Below are positions 8,215 through 8,867 of a DNA stretch of 8,867 nucleotides, piece after piece. The stretch's first letter is position 1. Each line of letters starts with the position of its first letter. The stretch is taken from positions 1 through 8,867 of the forward strand of contig JAFOYS010000197.1 in assembly GCA_017391435.1 (NCBI GenBank), read 5' to 3'. The position numbers and the translations under genes are program-made. The notes under the pieces are model-generated. The model made no database searches. It was given only the letters and a program-made list of their open reading frames with translations, and was not told the origin of the DNA. The DNA is from Alistipes sp. (lineage in GTDB: Bacteria > Bacteroidota > Bacteroidia > Bacteroidales > Rikenellaceae).

Positions 8215-8867
8215 CTACCAGAGAATTTGTTCACGACCTATGCTTGCCAGATACTCATTTGCCTTTGAGAAGTGACGACAGCCAAAAAATCCACGATATG
8301 ACGAGAGTGGAGACGGGTGCACACTCTTGAGTATCAGGTTATTATTAGGGTCGGCAATAGCACCCTTACGCTGAGCATAACTACCCCAGAGCATATAGAC
8401 AACACCCTGCTTGCGTGTAGCGATTGCTCTTACTACAGCATCTGTAAATGTCTCCCAGCCACGACCTGCGTGCGAAGCGGCCTGGTGCGCCCTTACTGTA
8501 AGCACCGCGTTTAGCAGTAGCACCCCCTGCTCGGCCCAACGGTCAAGATTTCCGCTAGCGGGGATAGGTGCGCCAGTATCTGTGTTGACCTCCTTAAATA
8601 TATTCTGCAACGATGGCGGAAAGGGCACACCCTCGCCCACAGAGAAGCACAGACCATTTGCCTGACCTACGCCGTGGTAGGGATCTTGACCGATAATTAC
8701 AACCTTTAGCCTCTCAAAGGGGCACTTATCGAAGGCGCGGAAGATATCCTTCCCCTTTGGGAAGACCTCCCCTGCGGCATACTCAGCACGAACAAACTCT
8801 ACAAGATCCTTAAAGTAGGGCTTACTAAACTCCTCACTCAGGATCTCTTTCCAATCTTCTGCTATGC
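8215..8867 (-). CDS. ung: Uracil-DNA glycosylase, family 1 (5' end cut by window edge)
   Basis: Ung removes uracil from DNA, starting base excision repair. The window contains 216 codons and the TAG stop (8217-8215); the first in-frame residues are IAEDWKEIL, so only about 5-10 N-terminal residues are missing relative to E. coli Ung. Signatures in order are: the water-activating loop GQDPYHG with the catalytic Asp, followed by GQANGLCFS; PPSLQNIFKE; GVLLLNAVLTVR; GWETFTDAV; and the DNA-intercalating loop HPSPLSSYRGFFGCRHFSKAN with the catalytic His. All key residues are intact. It is the most upstream gene visible in the minus-strand run, with the CBM9-like gene starting 1 nt after its stop. 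Any promoter lies beyond the right edge. Confidence 0.96.
   Translation of the reverse strand, partial: IAEDWKEILSEEFSKPYFKDLVEFVRAEYAAGEVFPKGKDIFRAFDKCPFERLKVVIIGQDPYHGVGQANGLCFSVGEGVPFPPSLQNIFKEVNTDTGAPIPASGNLDRWAEQGVLLLNAVLTVRAHQAASHAGRGWETFTDAVVRAIATRKQGVVYMLWGSYAQRKGAIADPNNNLILKSVHPSPLSSYRGFFGCRHFSKANEYLASIGREQILW

Noticed and set aside
7842..8330. A 162-residue plus-strand frame across ung and the CBM9-like gene
   Set aside because: Both minus-strand genes show conserved motifs through this stretch. The plus frame crosses their junction without any recognisable domain.

Overview
The window looks like chromosomal DNA from a gut-type Bacteroidota, most likely order Bacteroidales; genus cannot be fixed from this sequence, though an Alistipes/Rikenellaceae-like relative is plausible. 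The reasons are a small acidic protein of a Bacteroidota-type family, a DUF4919 exported protein, a lipoprotein C11 (clostripain-type) peptidase with BACON-like modules, a cytosolic CBM9-like protein, -7 boxes resembling TAnnTTTG, and starts preceded by A/T-rich DNA rather than a Shine-Dalgarno sequence.

Layout. Positions 1-140 hold no gene I recognise. A perfect 36-bp palindrome (141-176) contains the stop codon of a minus-strand gene for a 112-residue acidic-tailed protein (173-511). A 160-bp divergent intergenic region holds probable promoters in both directions and helically phased T-tracts. A compact plus-strand run follows: ligA (NAD-dependent DNA ligase), dapA (4-hydroxy-tetrahydrodipicolinate synthase), an exported DUF4919 protein and a clostripain-type lipoprotein (672-6443). 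Its junctions are +17 nt, an 11-nt overlap and +3 nt, so it is probably one transcript. It ends at a symmetrical terminator (6445-6482), which also serves a converging minus-strand run reading ung (uracil-DNA glycosylase, cut by the right edge), a CBM9-like protein and an APH-fold sugar-kinase-like protein. Those junctions are 1 nt and an 8-nt overlap.

How the genes fit together. Each run is led by a base-excision-repair function, ung (uracil removal) and ligA (nick sealing), and continues into unrelated metabolic or envelope genes. dapA feeds lysine and diaminopimelate synthesis. The DUF4919 protein and the C11 peptidase both carry export signals and probably act in the cell envelope. The CBM9-like protein and the kinase have no export signal and probably act on sugars in the cytoplasm.

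I found no CRISPR array, tRNA, rRNA, insertion sequence or clear defence system. The most interesting items are a candidate beta-clamp-binding peptide at the extreme C-terminus of LigA, the three-module peptidase lipoprotein paired with DUF4919, the 36-bp palindrome with an unexplained open frame beside it, and a 13-bp tandem duplication between ligA and dapA.
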